Below are positions 10,287 through 21,549 of a DNA stretch of 64,000 nt, piece by piece. Within the stretch, counting starts at the first letter, position 1, and the number at the start of each line of letters is the position of its first letter. The stretch is from Sabethes cyaneus. Lineage: Eukaryota; Arthropoda; Insecta; Diptera; Culicidae. The notes beneath the pieces are model-generated. The model ran no database searches, was not told where the DNA came from, and saw nothing but the letters and a program-made list of their open reading frames with translations. Made by a program: the position numbers and the translations under genes. The stretch spans positions 79,122,909 to 79,186,908 of the forward strand of contig NC_071353.1 of the NCBI RefSeq assembly GCF_943734655.1, read 5' to 3'.

Positions 10287-13200
10287 TTGAAAATGGCAGA
10301 GAGAAATACTTTGCCCACCGTGGACCACCTCAGAGACTACGAAATCGAGTTTGAGTTGCGTCTACGGAATGAAAACGTGGATTCGAGGGAAACCTTGGAG
10401 GATAAAAAGAGATTTTTGCGCCGTTTGTTCAGAGATAGCAAACGACCTGAATATTTTCCTAAGCATGGAATTATGGAAGAAGAAAAACTCATAAGTTCGA
10501 ACGTTAATGAGATCATTGCCGGGCTGGAAAAAAGTTTTGATCGGGCATTGGTGTCGAGGCTCCGACACTATATGACCCGCACTATTACCGCAATCGCGAA
10601 GGATAATGAACAGAAGAAAATTAAAGATGGATTATTGGAACGTATAGGGGAAGCGATACAGAGATATGACAATGAGTTAGTTGGTGAAGCGACAGGGGGC
10701 ACACTAGATGGGCAGGATAAAAATGAGAATGTTAAGTCTGATACGGAAGAACAATCAGACTTAAAAACTACAGCACCAAAAAAGCCGTCCTGGAGAAAAA
10801 TAGATACTGAGCAAGCAGACTCCAGAAACAAGTAAAATATTAGTCAGAGAAGAACAGATCCCAGAGGGGCATACAGTAAAAATGATCGCTATGAGGTTAG
10901 TGAAGAACAAAGCAGGCAGAGGAAACAGAGAAGAGAGGAAACTAATAGAAGAGACGATAGACACGTGGAAATAGGCATCGCGAGCATGAAATAAATGAAA
11001 GATCAAGTGGTCTTGAGTATCGAACCAGGGAAAGGACTCTAGAAAGGGATGTCGAAAGCAACTCAAGCGGTCGACAAAGACAACCAACAAGAGCTAGAGA
11101 TTACAGCTTGGGCAGTGAATACGATTCAGAAGACAGTAGAGACGATAGGGAATTTCGGAACCGACAGATTGAAGAGTCCCGTGGCAGAAGGCATAGAGGA
11201 TATTCGCCAACGTCGGATAGTAGCACTAGTAGAGAAAGAGGACATTATAGGAGATCTAGAGTTGAAAATTGGGATCTAAACTTTTCTGGAGGCAGCAGAT
11301 CAATCCAAGTAGAAGATTTTTTGTATCGTATCAAAAAGCTGGCTCGGCATGAGAGGGTACTAGAGCGAGAGCATCTAAGCAATATTCACCACCGCCTGAA
11401 AGGGGAGGCTTACGATTGGTGGTTTACTCGAGAAGATAGATTCACAAGATGGGGGAAATTTGAGGACGAAATTCGGTTCAGATACGGAAATCCAAATAGA
11501 GATAGGGGCATTAGATCACAGATAAGAGACCTTAAGCAAAAAAGAGGGGAAACCTTTGTAGCTTATGTTACGGAAATCGAAAAAATGAACCAATGTTTAC
11601 AGCGACCGTTTTCTCACGAAACACTGTTCGAATTAATTTGGGAAAACATGCGCCCACAAAATTATCAATAGTGGATGTAAGAGATTTAGAGCATTTGATA
11701 AAGTTAAACCATAGGATCGATGCTAACGATCCAGGATTTTATAGGCCAATAACAAATAACAGAAACGAGATAAGGGTAAGCGGGGCAAGACCGCCCGCCT
11801 AAGCAAAACCACCTGTATAAAAAAAAGTTGTAGCTCAATTTTTAATTTATCTGCTTTAAATGAACAATTGATCTATTACCTACATATAAAAAATAAAAAC
11901 ATAAATATCTGTAATGACTTTCTATTTTTTATTGCGATTTGGAAACACGTCCAAAAAATAGAGTATTTTTTCCATGCGGGGTGAAACACGCCCACTAACG
12001 GGGTAAAACCGCCATAGCATATAACTTTAACAATACTCAACCGATTTGAATGAAACTGGTGGCATTGGATTCATGAATTTATCTAATTTAAACAAATTGA
12101 ATCAGTTTGCTATCAAACAATATATAGTTCCCCGAGATTCGCAAGTTCGAAAGAGTGTCCGGCAGCCACTCGTATTGGAAGAATATCAGTAATATAGGTA
12201 CCGACAGCCTTGAAATTGATACCGTGTAGTTTCCTTAGACAACAAGATGGATCGAGTTAGGCATCCTGGAGTCAATCTTTAAGGACTAGAGAGGATCTAA
12301 GATAAAATATAACAATATGGGTATTAAAGTTCCTGCAATTGATCCGGTAGGACGTTTTTTGACATTTCAAATTGTTCTGATTGATAAAGCAGATACATAT
12401 TACTTTTCCATTGTTAAGATAATTTGCTATATTTTCATAAGAAATATGTTTATTCTATGTTATTTGTCCCAAGAGGGAGGAATTATTAAAAAAAAGCTAT
12501 ATCCGAGAAAACAAGAAAATGTCCATAGCGCCCGCAGGGAAAATTGGCGATTTAGATTTTTCCAAACAGTCCACCAGCTATAAACTAAGCACATTTATAT
12601 TGTTTTATATAAATCTGTGATCCTTTGGTCCAAACTATGCAATTATTTTAAAAATCTCGTTATCGCACTAGCATTATACACGACGGTCTTGCGCCGTTCG
12701 TTGTGGGCGGTTTTACCCCCAAATGACCGATTTACACATTTCAATATTTATTTCAACAAAACTGCATGAACAGTTACCTAATTTAGGTACTGTCGGATGA
12801 AGACAGGATTAGAGAAGCGATGTGGGTTGGATTTACTGAAAGTTTTAACGTTTTGAATAAAATAAACCCTAAGTTCTGCGGGAACAAAGTTATAAAAAAC
12901 GAAACGATTATAACGAAAAATCTATTTTTATTTATTTCTCCGATAGTTTATACGATATTGCTGTACAAGGTATTGTAAAATATTGCGTACGCATTCAGTA
13001 ATATGACTGTCATCAACATTTAACACCAATTTGAGCAAGGCCCTGTAAAACCATGGTGGGCGGTTTTACCCCGGCGGGCGTTGTTACCCCGTTTACCCTT
13101 ACATCATATCGAGTATCAACATTCTGATAGCGAATATTCAGAGCACGAAGAGGTTAAAATCTCAATGCTCCAGAAAAAACAGCAGGATGTTAACCGTCCG

Positions 13201-13384
13201 TCCGTCAGCAGGGACCTGCTGAATATTGTGCGGGGAACGTAGCGGGCAACTTTATACGAGATGTGCAGGACGTCTTTGGCGGAAATGATACCATTGTCTT
13301 CGATTTTCCCGAAGTATCACCACATAGTTGTGGAGATGTAGCATACATTCCACCATTAAAGTTGTATTATAAGACTGTGTAAGA
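10287..13384 (+). pseudogene. Gypsy gag pseudogene, frameshifted and interrupted by a MITE
   Basis: The gag can be followed through several frames. The start at 10287 opens an amino-terminal part (to 10835) rich in charged residues (LRDYEIEFELRLRNEN). A broken R/S/D/E-rich linker follows (10836-11107), then the retrotransposon Gag core with YDWWFTRE and the RGETFVAYV motif (11280-11671). A frameshift near 11640 leads on to about 11772. The MITE occupies 11773-13099, and the same frame resumes at 13102. A further change of frame near 13230 leads to a tail ending about 13384. Gag would form the particle shell. Multiple stops make it non-functional. Confidence 0.75.
11773..13099. mobile_element. 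TA-flanked MITE with GC-rich terminal and subterminal repeats
   Basis: The left end AGGGTAAGCGGGG and the right end CCCCGTTTACCCT are inverted repeats, and the element is flanked by TA at 11771-11772 and 13100-13101. Removing the element and one TA lets the gag frame run on, which confirms the boundaries. The motif GGGGTAAAACCGCC or its complement recurs near both ends (about 11780-11800, 11976-12016, 12705-12716, 13057-13095). There is no transposase. The TA duplication suggests a Tc1/mariner-type parent. Confidence 0.85.
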
Positions 13385-13440
13385 AAAAGGAGATCAAAAT
13401 CATATATTTTCCTTCAGGAGATAAAATTGCTTACACAGTC

Positions 13441-14757
13441 CGCCCTGCGAATGGCTGGACTTGGTGCCCAAGCCGGCTGATGATGAAACTTGTGATAGGA
13501 TTTGCTGCTTAAGTCATTAAACGACGAAATGATTCTTAATTTGCGATGCTACCGTGTTAGATTGGTATACATTCTTCCATTTTCATCATGTACGTGTATG
13601 TTTTGGTCCTCTATAGGATGTTTTTCTGTACGTTCGTCAACGTGAAGTGCATTTTTGGTGCGCACACAATCAATTTTGCTGACAAATGTTAAATTTGTTT
13701 GGATTTGTTTCCATGCCTGGATTACATTACTTATCCAGAGCACTAGCACTGAAGAATTGCCTCCAAGAAACATCACTTGAATCCAGAAAATGACCAGAAA
13801 GAATCAACAGCCATTATACTGAAAACAGCAAGAACAACAAACCGGAAAGTCACAGAGCACCACGAACCAAAAATGAATTTTGATTAGTTATTTTTTTTTT
13901 AAATAATAATTACCTAAATCAACCTACCAGTCCGAATGAGGTTGCTGATTGATACAAGCGATGTTTGACGGACAATCCGAAACCGAAATATTGACGAAGA
14001 TGTATTTTATTTACAACGCGGGGAAAAACGGAAAAGCACTGACTGCACTCGCGCTGCGCGGTCTGACTTGACGTTTTCGGTAACCCTTTAAAAAATGTGG
14101 CGACCAAATTCAGTAGAAATGGTACGAAATGAATTGGATTGGATTGGCGATAATACATTCCATAGATGCCACACATAATATCAATGTGTTTTAAACTATT
14201 GCACAGATTTGTAATGATTTGCTAATTATAGCTATAAGTTTAGTCAATTAAACAAGGCAATTGAAGGCATATACATGTAAAATGCTATTTAATACCATAG
14301 GCATTTAACTAATAAGTTTTATGGCATTGATTATTATTTGAACAAAAGAAATAACGACAATTTATTTACCAAATGCATTCTATAAAATGAACTATTAACA
14401 TGTGTTTTATAGTGACAATAAGTGAAAGTTATAGCGATGTACTTATAGGATGCATGTTTATTTTGTTTACGTTTAAAATTCATTATTACATATAATGTAA
14501 AAACCAATGTAAATAAGTCGTAATATTTTTGCGGTATGCTTTGAATGTTCCGTGCATTATTGATTTCAAGAAAAATAATAATAATTGATGTGTTATGGGA
14601 ATCATGATTCAAAAGTATAAGGGTGATGCTTTAAATTTATATGTAGTAGGATTACGGATTAAGTAATTTGTCGGTATAAAACATCCCAAATCTTTCACAT
14701 GAAACAGATTACACGTTGTAACATGAATAAAACGTTTTGAATTTTTTGAGTATATAC
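13441..14757. other. Unassigned non-coding region
   Basis: Two short minus-strand open frames (13549-13776 and 13919-14176) have no recognisable domain, splice context or homologous neighbour. The rest is AT-rich. I see no transposon end. Confidence 0.45.
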
Positions 14758-14976
14758 ACACATACATACATACATACATACATACATACATACATACATA
14801 CATACATACATACATACATACATACATACATACATACATACATACATACATACATACATACATACATACATACATACATACATACATACATACATACATA
14901 CATACATACATACATACATACATACATACATACATACATACATACATACATACATACATACATACATACATACATA
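14758..14976. repeat. CATA microsatellite, about 54 perfect units
   Basis: CATA repeats run without interruption to 14976 and abut the R1-clade target unit at 14977. The long MYVC and IHTY open frames here are repeat artefacts. Confidence 0.98.
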
Positions 14977-14997
14977 GCCGGTTAAGGCCCTAACCCA
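14977..14997. repeat. Target-unit sequence 5' of R1-clade copy 1
   Basis: This is 21 bases of a 22-base unit that contains GGTTAAGGCCCTAACCCA. The full unit recurs at 21562-21583, and its last 12 bases (GGCCCTAACCCA) recur at 18516-18527 and 21550-21561. It marks the 5' junction of retrotransposon copy 1. Confidence 0.85.
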
Positions 14998-14998
14998 C

Positions 14999-15490
14999 TC
15001 AAGGTCAAATGTCCACCTCGACATTAAAAAGCTGGCGGTGAGCCTCCGCTCTACCGTCATAGCTGCCGAGGTGGAGAGGCAAGAGCTTCTGCAGCGATGC
15101 GAAATCGCCGAAGCTCTGGCCATAGCCGCTAAGGCTGTGGCCATGCCTAGTCAGGCGCGTACGACGCTTGCCAAGCGCAAGGCGGCTACGCCCGACCATG
15201 GACCAACGCTGGTAGCCAAGAGGCAGCGGACTTCGGCTCGCGCCTCTACCAGCGAACGTGCGGAGGCGGTCCCGGATGGTGCTTCCGGGACCGGGGATGA
15301 GGAATGGCAGGTGGTTAGGCGTAAACCGCCTAAACCGCCGAGGCCGAAACCGAGCGAGGCTGCGGCTGCAAAGCCAAAGCCAAGGCGCGTCCATAAGGGC
15401 GACGCCTTAGTAGTGAAGCTGACAGGTGAGCTGTCGTACGCCGATCTACTGCGTAAGGTTCGAGTGGACCCCAAGTTGCAGGAGCTTGGG
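14999..15490 (+). pseudogene. R1-clade ORF1 fragment (copy 1)
   Basis: This is the middle part of ORF1: a helical segment (KKLAVSLRSTVIAAEVERQE), then a basic, proline-rich region (VVRRKPPKPPRPKPSE). It lacks the start and the zinc-knuckle end, which were removed by truncation and by the internal deletion. Intact ORF1 proteins bind element RNA. Beyond about 15490 the frame runs into ORF2 DNA in a different phase and stops at 15517. Confidence 0.8.
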
Positions 15491-15491
15491 G

Positions 15492-18242
15492 GTGGTCGAT
15501 GGCGTCTGCATCTGTAGCTGCTACGCTCCACCTAGGTGGTCGCCGGAGCAGTTTGACCGGATGCTAGACGTGCTCACCGACGAACTCACGGGCCGCAAGC
15601 CCGTTGTCATTGGAGGAGACTTCAATGCTTGGGCTGTCGAATGGGGTAGCAGGTGCACTACTCCGAGGGGACAAAGCTTGCTGGAAGCTCTGTCCAAGCT
15701 AGATGTAAGTCTGGCTAACGTGGGATCCGTCAGTACCTTTTGTAGGGGGGTACAACAATCGATCATCGACATCACCTTCTGCAGCCCAACGTTGCTTGCC
15801 AACATGGGCTGGAGGGTGTCAGATGAGTACACGCATAGTGACCACCAAGCTATACGGTACACGATTGAACGACGGGCGCTACGGCCACGCGGGGCGAAGT
15901 CGACAGGGAGGAGATGGAAAGTGAAGGCCTTCGACAAAGACCTGTTCGTTGAAGCACTCAGTGCAGAGAGCACCCGCTCGAACCTGAGCGCTCGTGAGCT
16001 GACCAACGTCCTAGTACGGGCATGTGATACCACTATGCCTAGGACGGGGCAGCCAATGAACGGTCGTCGCTCGGTATACTGGTGGAGTGATACCATTGCC
16101 CAGCTCCGTTCCAGGTGCCACAGACCGAGAAGGCTAGCGCAGAGGGCCCGGACCGATGCAGATGCTGAAGCTCGGGGAGTTGATCTTAGAGCGGCAAGGT
16201 CGGCGATTAAGAAAGAGGTTAGGCGTAGCAAGAAATCCTGTTTCCAGGAGCTATGTCGCGATGCGGATTCAAACCCCTGGGGTGGTGCATACCAGGTGGT
16301 AATGAAAAAGATGAAGGGTACATCTGCGCCGCAGGAAACCTGCCCCCAAAAGCTGAAAGTCATCGTGGAAGGGCTCTTTCCGCAACACGATCCAGTTTGG
16401 TGGCCTCCGACCTCGTACGGTCAATCGAATGATGTCCTCACTCCGGTCACGAATGAGGAACTCATCGTAATTGCCAGGGGTTTGAAAACGAAGAAAGCGC
16501 CCGGTCCTGACGGGATTCCGAACGAGGCACTCAAAGCGGCGATCCAAGCGTATCCCGATATGTTTAGAGAGACGCTTCAGAGTTGCCTAGAGGTATGCGA
16601 ATTTCCAGACAAATGGAAAGTCCAAAGATTGGTACTGCTGCCAAAGCCGGGGAAACCGCCTGGTGATCCCTCGTCGTACAGGCCAATTTGCCTATTGGAC
16701 ACGCTAGGCAAATTGCTAGAGCGGGTAATCCTAAACAGGCTGACGCCTGTAGTGGAAAGTGATGTCGGACTGGCAAACACGCAGTTTGGCTTCCGTAAGG
16801 GGAAGTCCACTGTAGATGCCATAAAGTCCGTGGTGGAGAGGGCCGAGAAGCCTATGAAACGGAAAAGGCGAGGCGACAGGTATTGTGCCATAGTCACAAT
16901 CGATGTCAAAAACGCCTTTAACAGCGCTAACTGGAGTGCAATTGCGGTAGCGCTGCATAGGATGAGGGTACCGGATCATCTATGCAGGTTGCTTAAGAGT
17001 TACTTCGAGAACCGGACGCTAGTGTACGACACGGCGGACGGGGCGAAGAGGTACAAAGTGACAGCGGGTGTTCCACAGGGTTCGATTCTCGGCCCCACGC
17101 TTTGGAATGCCATGTACGATGGGGTGCTGAGGCTCGAACTACCCACTGGGGTCGATATCACTGGCTTCGCCGATGATATCGTCCTTACAGTGGTAGGCGA
17201 GTTTCTGGAGGAGGTGGAAATGCTGGCATCAGACGCCATAAGCATAATAGAGGGTTGGATGGCGGGCGTCAATCTGCGATTGGCCCACCATAAGACGGAA
17301 GCTGTGATGGTCAGCAACCGAAAGTCGGCCATAGAGGCAAAAATAATCGTGGGGGGACAGGTGATTGTCTCCAAACGAAGTGTGAAGTACCTGGGTGTCA
17401 TGACAGACAACAGGCTGAACTTCACCAGTCATGTGGATTATGCTTGTGGTAAAGCGTCAACGGCGGTCACTGCTCTATCTAAGATCATGCCGAACGGCTA
17501 CGGTCCTAGCAGCAGTAAGAGACGCCTGATGGCCAGCGTTGCCATGTCGGTGCTACGATACGGTGCACCGGCGTGGGCCCCGGCTTTGGAGAGTAAGCGC
17601 AATCAGGCATGCCTGAACAAGGTGTTCAGGCTGTTAGCATTGCGCGTTGCGTGCGGCTACCGTACCATATCGTTGGATGCGATTGGGGTTATTGCAGCCA
17701 TGATTCCAATATGCATACTCCTAGGTGAGGATATCGAGTGCCATAGGCAGAGGAACGTCAGGGGCGCTAGGGACAGAGTTAGGCTGGACTCTATTAGGCG
17801 TTGGCAGGCGGAATGGGATCGCACCGACCATGGTAGGTGGACCCATAGGCTGATCCAGAACATATCGTCCTGGATCGGCAGAGGTCATGGTGAGGTAAAC
17901 TTTTTCCTTACCCAGTTTCTGTCGGGTCATGGATGCTTTAAGAAGTATCTACATACGCGCGGGCGGGCAGATTCACCCTTTTGCCCCGTTTGCACGGTAG
18001 CCGAGGAAACGGCGGAGCATGTGATTTTTCACTGCCCGCGGTTTACGTCCACTCGGCAGGTGATGCTTGTGGTCGTTGGAGAAGACACCAACGCCGACAA
18101 CATCGTGCAGAGAATGTGCGCTGAGCAGCGTGCATGGGGTGCCGTCGATAGGGCGGCAACCGCGGTGATAACGGAGTTGCAACGGCTAGAACGTATGCAA
18201 CGACAGGGCCGACATAGCTTGCTAGGGTCAGTAACGGGCTGA
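15492..18242 (+). CDS. R1-clade ORF2: partial endonuclease plus intact reverse transcriptase (copy 1)
   Basis: The long open frame actually begins in ORF1 DNA; homology to ORF2 starts at about 15492. The order is: APE endonuclease core with GGDFNAWAVEW (about 15614) and SDHQAI (about 15838); RT with SSYRPICLLDTLGK (about 16673), FGFRKGKSTVDAI, VTIDVKNAFNSANW (about 16895), the AGVPQGSILGPTLWN block (about 17065), FADDIVLTVVG (about 17166) and VKYLGVMTDNRLNF; then a C-terminal CPVC...H...C cluster (about 17980-18033). The amino end of the endonuclease is missing, so target nicking is probably lost although RT is intact. This is the best preserved of the three copies. No RNase H, as expected for R1-clade elements. 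Confidence 0.85.
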   Translation: MVDGVCICSCYAPPRWSPEQFDRMLDVLTDELTGRKPVVIGGDFNAWAVEWGSRCTTPRGQSLLEALSKLDVSLANVGSVSTFCRGVQQSIIDITFCSPTLLANMGWRVSDEYTHSDHQAIRYTIERRALRPRGAKSTGRRWKVKAFDKDLFVEALSAESTRSNLSARELTNVLVRACDTTMPRTGQPMNGRRSVYWWSDTIAQLRSRCHRPRRLAQRARTDADAEARGVDLRAARSAIKKEVRRSKKSCFQELCRDADSNPWGGAYQVVMKKMKGTSAPQETCPQKLKVIVEGLFPQHDPVWWPPTSYGQSNDVLTPVTNEELIVIARGLKTKKAPGPDGIPNEALKAAIQAYPDMFRETLQSCLEVCEFPDKWKVQRLVLLPKPGKPPGDPSSYRPICLLDTLGKLLERVILNRLTPVVESDVGLANTQFGFRKGKSTVDAIKSVVERAEKPMKRKRRGDRYCAIVTIDVKNAFNSANWSAIAVALHRMRVPDHLCRLLKSYFENRTLVYDTADGAKRYKVTAGVPQGSILGPTLWNAMYDGVLRLELPTGVDITGFADDIVLTVVGEFLEEVEMLASDAISIIEGWMAGVNLRLAHHKTEAVMVSNRKSAIEAKIIVGGQVIVSKRSVKYLGVMTDNRLNFTSHVDYACGKASTAVTALSKIMPNGYGPSSSKRRLMASVAMSVLRYGAPAWAPALESKRNQACLNKVFRLLALRVACGYRTISLDAIGVIAAMIPICILLGEDIECHRQRNVRGARDRVRLDSIRRWQAEWDRTDHGRWTHRLIQNISSWIGRGHGEVNFFLTQFLSGHGCFKKYLHTRGRADSPFCPVCTVAEETAEHVIFHCPRFTSTRQVMLVVVGEDTNADNIVQRMCAEQRAWGAVDRAATAVITELQRLERMQRQGRHSLLGSVTG

Positions 18243-18515
18243 TTGGGCAGCCCAGGCCCTAGGTGAAGGGGTAGTGGCGGTATGAAATGGCAAGGGTGTT
18301 GTGTGGACCCACACACGCAACGGACAAGTCGGAGTGCTTCGGCATGTCCTCCCTCCTGAAGTAAAACCTAACGGTAGTTCCGGGAGGGGTTCAGGAACGG
18401 GCAGCAGGAGAGTTTTTAGTAGGTAGGCGCATGTTGGCACCATGTGAATCCTATTCGGCACCGCGAAGGTGCTGTCTATGAAGATTTTCTCCCTGCATAA
18501 ACAATACAAAAAAAA

Positions 18516-18527
18516 GGCCCTAACCCA
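18516..18527. repeat. 12-bp repeat at junction of R1-clade copies 1 and 2
   Basis: GGCCCTAACCCA follows the A tail of copy 1 and precedes copy 2. The same 12 bases are found 5' of copy 1 and 3' of copy 2, so it serves as target duplication for both. Confidence 0.88.
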
Positions 18528-21500
18528 AGAGGGGTTCGTGATCGCGGTGGTCGATGGCGTCTGCATCTGTAGCTGCTACGCTCCACCTAGGTGGTCGCCG
18601 GAGCAGTTTGACCGGATGCTAGACGTGCTCACCGACGAACTCACGGGCCGCAAGCCCGTTGTCATTGGAGGAGACTTCAATGCTTGGGCTGTCGAATGGG
18701 GTAGCAGGTGCACTACTCCGAGGGGACAAAGCTTGCTGGAAGCTCTGTCCAAGCTAGATGTAAGTCTGGCTAACGTAGGATCCGTCAGTACCTTTTGTAG
18801 GGGGGTACAACAATCGATCATCGACATCACCTTCTGCAGCCCAACGTTGCTTGCCAACATGGGCTGGAGGGTGTCAGATGAGTACACGCATAGCGACCAC
18901 CAAGCTATACGGTACACGATTGAACGACGGGCGCTACGGCCACGCGGGGTGAAGTCGACAGGGAGGAGGTGGAAAGTAAAGTCCTTCGACAAAGACCTGT
19001 TCGTTGAAGCACTCAGTGCAGAGAGCACCCGCTCGAACCTGAGTGCTCGTGAGCTGACCAACGTCCTAGTACGGGCATGTGACACCACTATGCCTAGGAC
19101 GGGGCAACCAATGAACGGTCGTCGCTCGGTATACTGGTGGAGTGATACCATTGCCCAGCTCGAGAAGGCTAGCGCAGAGGGCCCAGACCGATGCAGATGC
19201 TGAAGCTCGGGGAGTTGATCTTAGAGCGGCAAGGTCAGCGCTTAAGAAGGAGGTTAGGCGTAGCAAGAAATCCTGTTTCCAGGAGCTATGTCGCGATGCG
19301 GATTCAAACCCCTGGGGAGGAGCATACCAGGTGGTAATGAAAAAGATGAAGGGTACATCTGCGCCGCAGGAAACCTGCCCCCAAAAGCTGAAAGTCATCG
19401 TGGAAGGGCTCTTTCTGCAACACGATCCAGTTTGGTGGCCTCCGACCCCGTACGGTCAATCGAATGAAGTCCTCACTCCGGTCACGAATGAGGAACTCAT
19501 CGTAATTGCCAGGGGTCTAAAAACGAAGAAAGCGCCCGGTCCTAACGGGATTCCGAACGAGGCACTCAAAGCGGCGATCCAAGCATATCCCGATATGTTT
19601 AGAGAGACGCTTCAGAGTTGCCTAGAGGTATGCGAATTTCCAGACAAATGGAAAGTCCAAAGATTGGTACTGCTGCCAAAGCCGGGGAAACCGCCTGGTG
19701 ATCCCTCGTCGTACAGGCCAATTTGCCTACTGGACACGCTAGGCAAATTGCTAGAGCGGGTAATCCTAAACAGGCTAACGCCTGTGACGGAAAGTGATGT
19801 CGGACTGGCAAACACGCAGTTTGGCTTCCGTAAGGGGAAGTCCACTGTAGATGCCACAAAGTCCGTAGTGGAGAGGGCCGAGAAGCCTATGAAACGGAAA
19901 AGGCGAGGCGACAGGTATTGTGCCATAGTCACAATCGATGTCAAAAACGCCTTTAACAGCGCTAACTGGGGTGCAATTGCGTTAGCGCTGCATAGGATGA
20001 GGGTACCGGATCATCTATGCAGGTTGCTTAAGAGTTACTTCGAGAACCGGACGCTAGTGTACGACACGGCGGACGGGGCGAAGAGGTACAGAGTGACAGC
20101 GGGTGTTCCACAGGGTTCGATTCTCGGCCCCACGCTTTGGAATGCCATGTACGATGGGGTGCTGAGGCTCGAACTACCCACTGGGGTCGATATCACTGGC
20201 TTCGCCGATGATATCGTCCTTACAGTGGTAGGCGAGTTTCTGGAGGAGGTGGAAATGCTGGCATCAGACGCCATAAGCATAATAGAGGGTTGGATGGCGG
20301 GCGTCAATCTGCGATTGGCCCACCATTAGACGGAAGCTGTGATGGTCAGCAACCGAAAGTCGGCCCTAGAGGCAAAAGTAATCGTGGGGGGACAGGGAAT
20401 TGTCTCCAAACGAAGTGTGAAGTACCTGGGTGTCATGACAGACAACAGGCTGAACTTCACCAGCCATGTGGATTATGCTTGTGGTAAAGCGTCAACGGCG
20501 GTCACTGCGCTGTCTAGGATCATGCCAAACGGCCACGGTCCTAGCAGCAGTAAGAGACGCCTGATGGCCAGCGTTGCCATGTCGGTGCTACGATACGGTG
20601 CACCGGCGTGGGCCCCGGCTTTGGAGAGTAAGCGCAATCAGGCATGTCTGAACAAGGTGTTCAGGCTGTTAGCATTGCGCGTTGCGTGCGGCTACCGTAC
20701 CATATCGTTGGATGCGATTGGGGTTATTGCAGCCATGATTCTAATATGCATACTCCTAGGTGAGAATATCGAGTGCCATAGGCAGAGGAACGTCAGGGGC
20801 CTAGGGACAGAGTTAGGCTGGACTCTATTAGGCGTTGACAGGCGGAATGGAATCGCACCGACCATGGTAGGTGAACCCATAGGCTGATCCAGAACATATC
20901 GTCCTGGATCGGCAGAGGGCATGGTGAGGTAAACTTTTTCCTTACCCAGTTTCTGTCGGGTCATGGATGCTTTAAGAAGTATCTACATACGCGCGGGCGG
21001 GTGGATTCACCCTTTTGTCCCGTTTGCACGGTAGCCGAGGAAACGGCGGAGCATGTGATTTTTCACTGCCCGCGGTTTACGTCCACTCGGCGGGTGATGC
21101 TTGCGGTCGTTGGGGAAGACACCAACGCCGACAACATTGTGCAGAGAATGTGCGCTGAGCAGCGCGCATGGGGTGCCGTCGATAGGGCGGCAACGTCGGC
21201 GATAACGGAGTTGCAACGGCTAGAACGTTTGCAACGACAGGGCCTGACATAGCTTGCTAGGGTCAGTAATGGGCTGATTGGGCAGCCCAGGCCCTAAGTG
21301 AAGGGTTGTGGCGGTACGAAATGACAAGGGTGTTGTGTGAACCCACACACGCAACGGACAAGTCGGAGTGCTTCGGCACGTCCTCCCTCCTGAAGTAAAA
21401 CCTAACGGTAGTTCCGGGAGGGGTTCAGGAATGGGCAGCAGGATAGTTTTTAGTAGATAGGCGCATGTTAGCACCATGTGAATCCTATTCGGCACCGTGA

Positions 21501-21549
21501 AGGTGCTGTCTATGAAGATTTTCTCCCTGCATAAACAATACAAAAAAAA
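18525..21549 (+). mobile_element. R1-clade non-LTR retrotransposon, copy 2 (5'-truncated)
   Basis: Begins within the endonuclease domain (AAGAGGGGTTCGTG; about 3 bases of overlap with the target repeat) and runs to an A tail at 21542-21549. It is nearly identical to copy 1 over its length. It is flanked by GGCCCTAACCCA on both sides (18516-18527, 21550-21561). Confidence 0.88.
18541..21252 (+). pseudogene. R1-clade ORF2 pseudogene (copy 2)
   Basis: It has the same endonuclease, RT and CCHC-like order as copy 1 but is broken in several places: a 20-base deletion near 19160 shifts the frame between endonuclease and RT, an AAG-to-TAG change creates a stop at 20327-20329 just after the RT active-site region, and a 1-base loss near 20803 shifts the frame again. 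An ATG at 18469 that could open the frame lies in the 3' tail of copy 1 and is not a genuine start. Confidence 0.85.

Larger units (their letters stand above)
9547..13384 (+). mobile_element. Decayed gypsy-type LTR retrotransposon (LTR end, PBS and gag only)
   Basis: The end of a putative 5' LTR is followed by a tRNA-Lys-type primer-binding site, a leader and a broken gag. No protease, RT or integrase and no 3' LTR could be found downstream to 14757, so this is a truncated relic. A MITE (11773-13099) sits inside gag. The Gag amino end resembles that of the minus-strand gypsy element at 56573. Confidence 0.7.
14998..18515 (+). mobile_element. R1-clade non-LTR retrotransposon, copy 1 (5'-truncated, internal deletion)
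   Basis: The copy starts inside ORF1 (equivalent to about 22910 of copy 3), loses about 740 bases between ORF1 and ORF2 at about 15490, then is collinear through ORF2, the 3' UTR and an A tail (18508-18515). GGCCCTAACCCA flanks both ends as a 12-bp direct repeat. R1-clade assignment rests on the APE-type endonuclease, the RT motifs, the lack of RNase H and the C-terminal CCHC-like cluster. Confidence 0.88.

Noticed and set aside
13549..14176. Two minus-strand frames as a possible host gene (75 and 85 codons)
   Set aside because: No recognisable domain, no splice pair linking them and weak start context; left as unassigned DNA.
14609..15144. Long open frames of repeating MYVC/IHTY residues
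   Set aside because: They are translations of the CATA microsatellite, which has no stops in several frames; the same applies at 3239-3642 and 61969-62329.
15426..15491. Start at 15426 for the copy 1 ORF2
   Set aside because: This part is ORF1 DNA read in another phase; the frame becomes ORF2 only after the internal deletion junction near 15490.
18469..18540. Start codon at 18469 for the copy 2 ORF2
   Set aside because: It lies in the 3' UTR and A tail of copy 1; homology to ORF2 begins only after the junction at about 18528.
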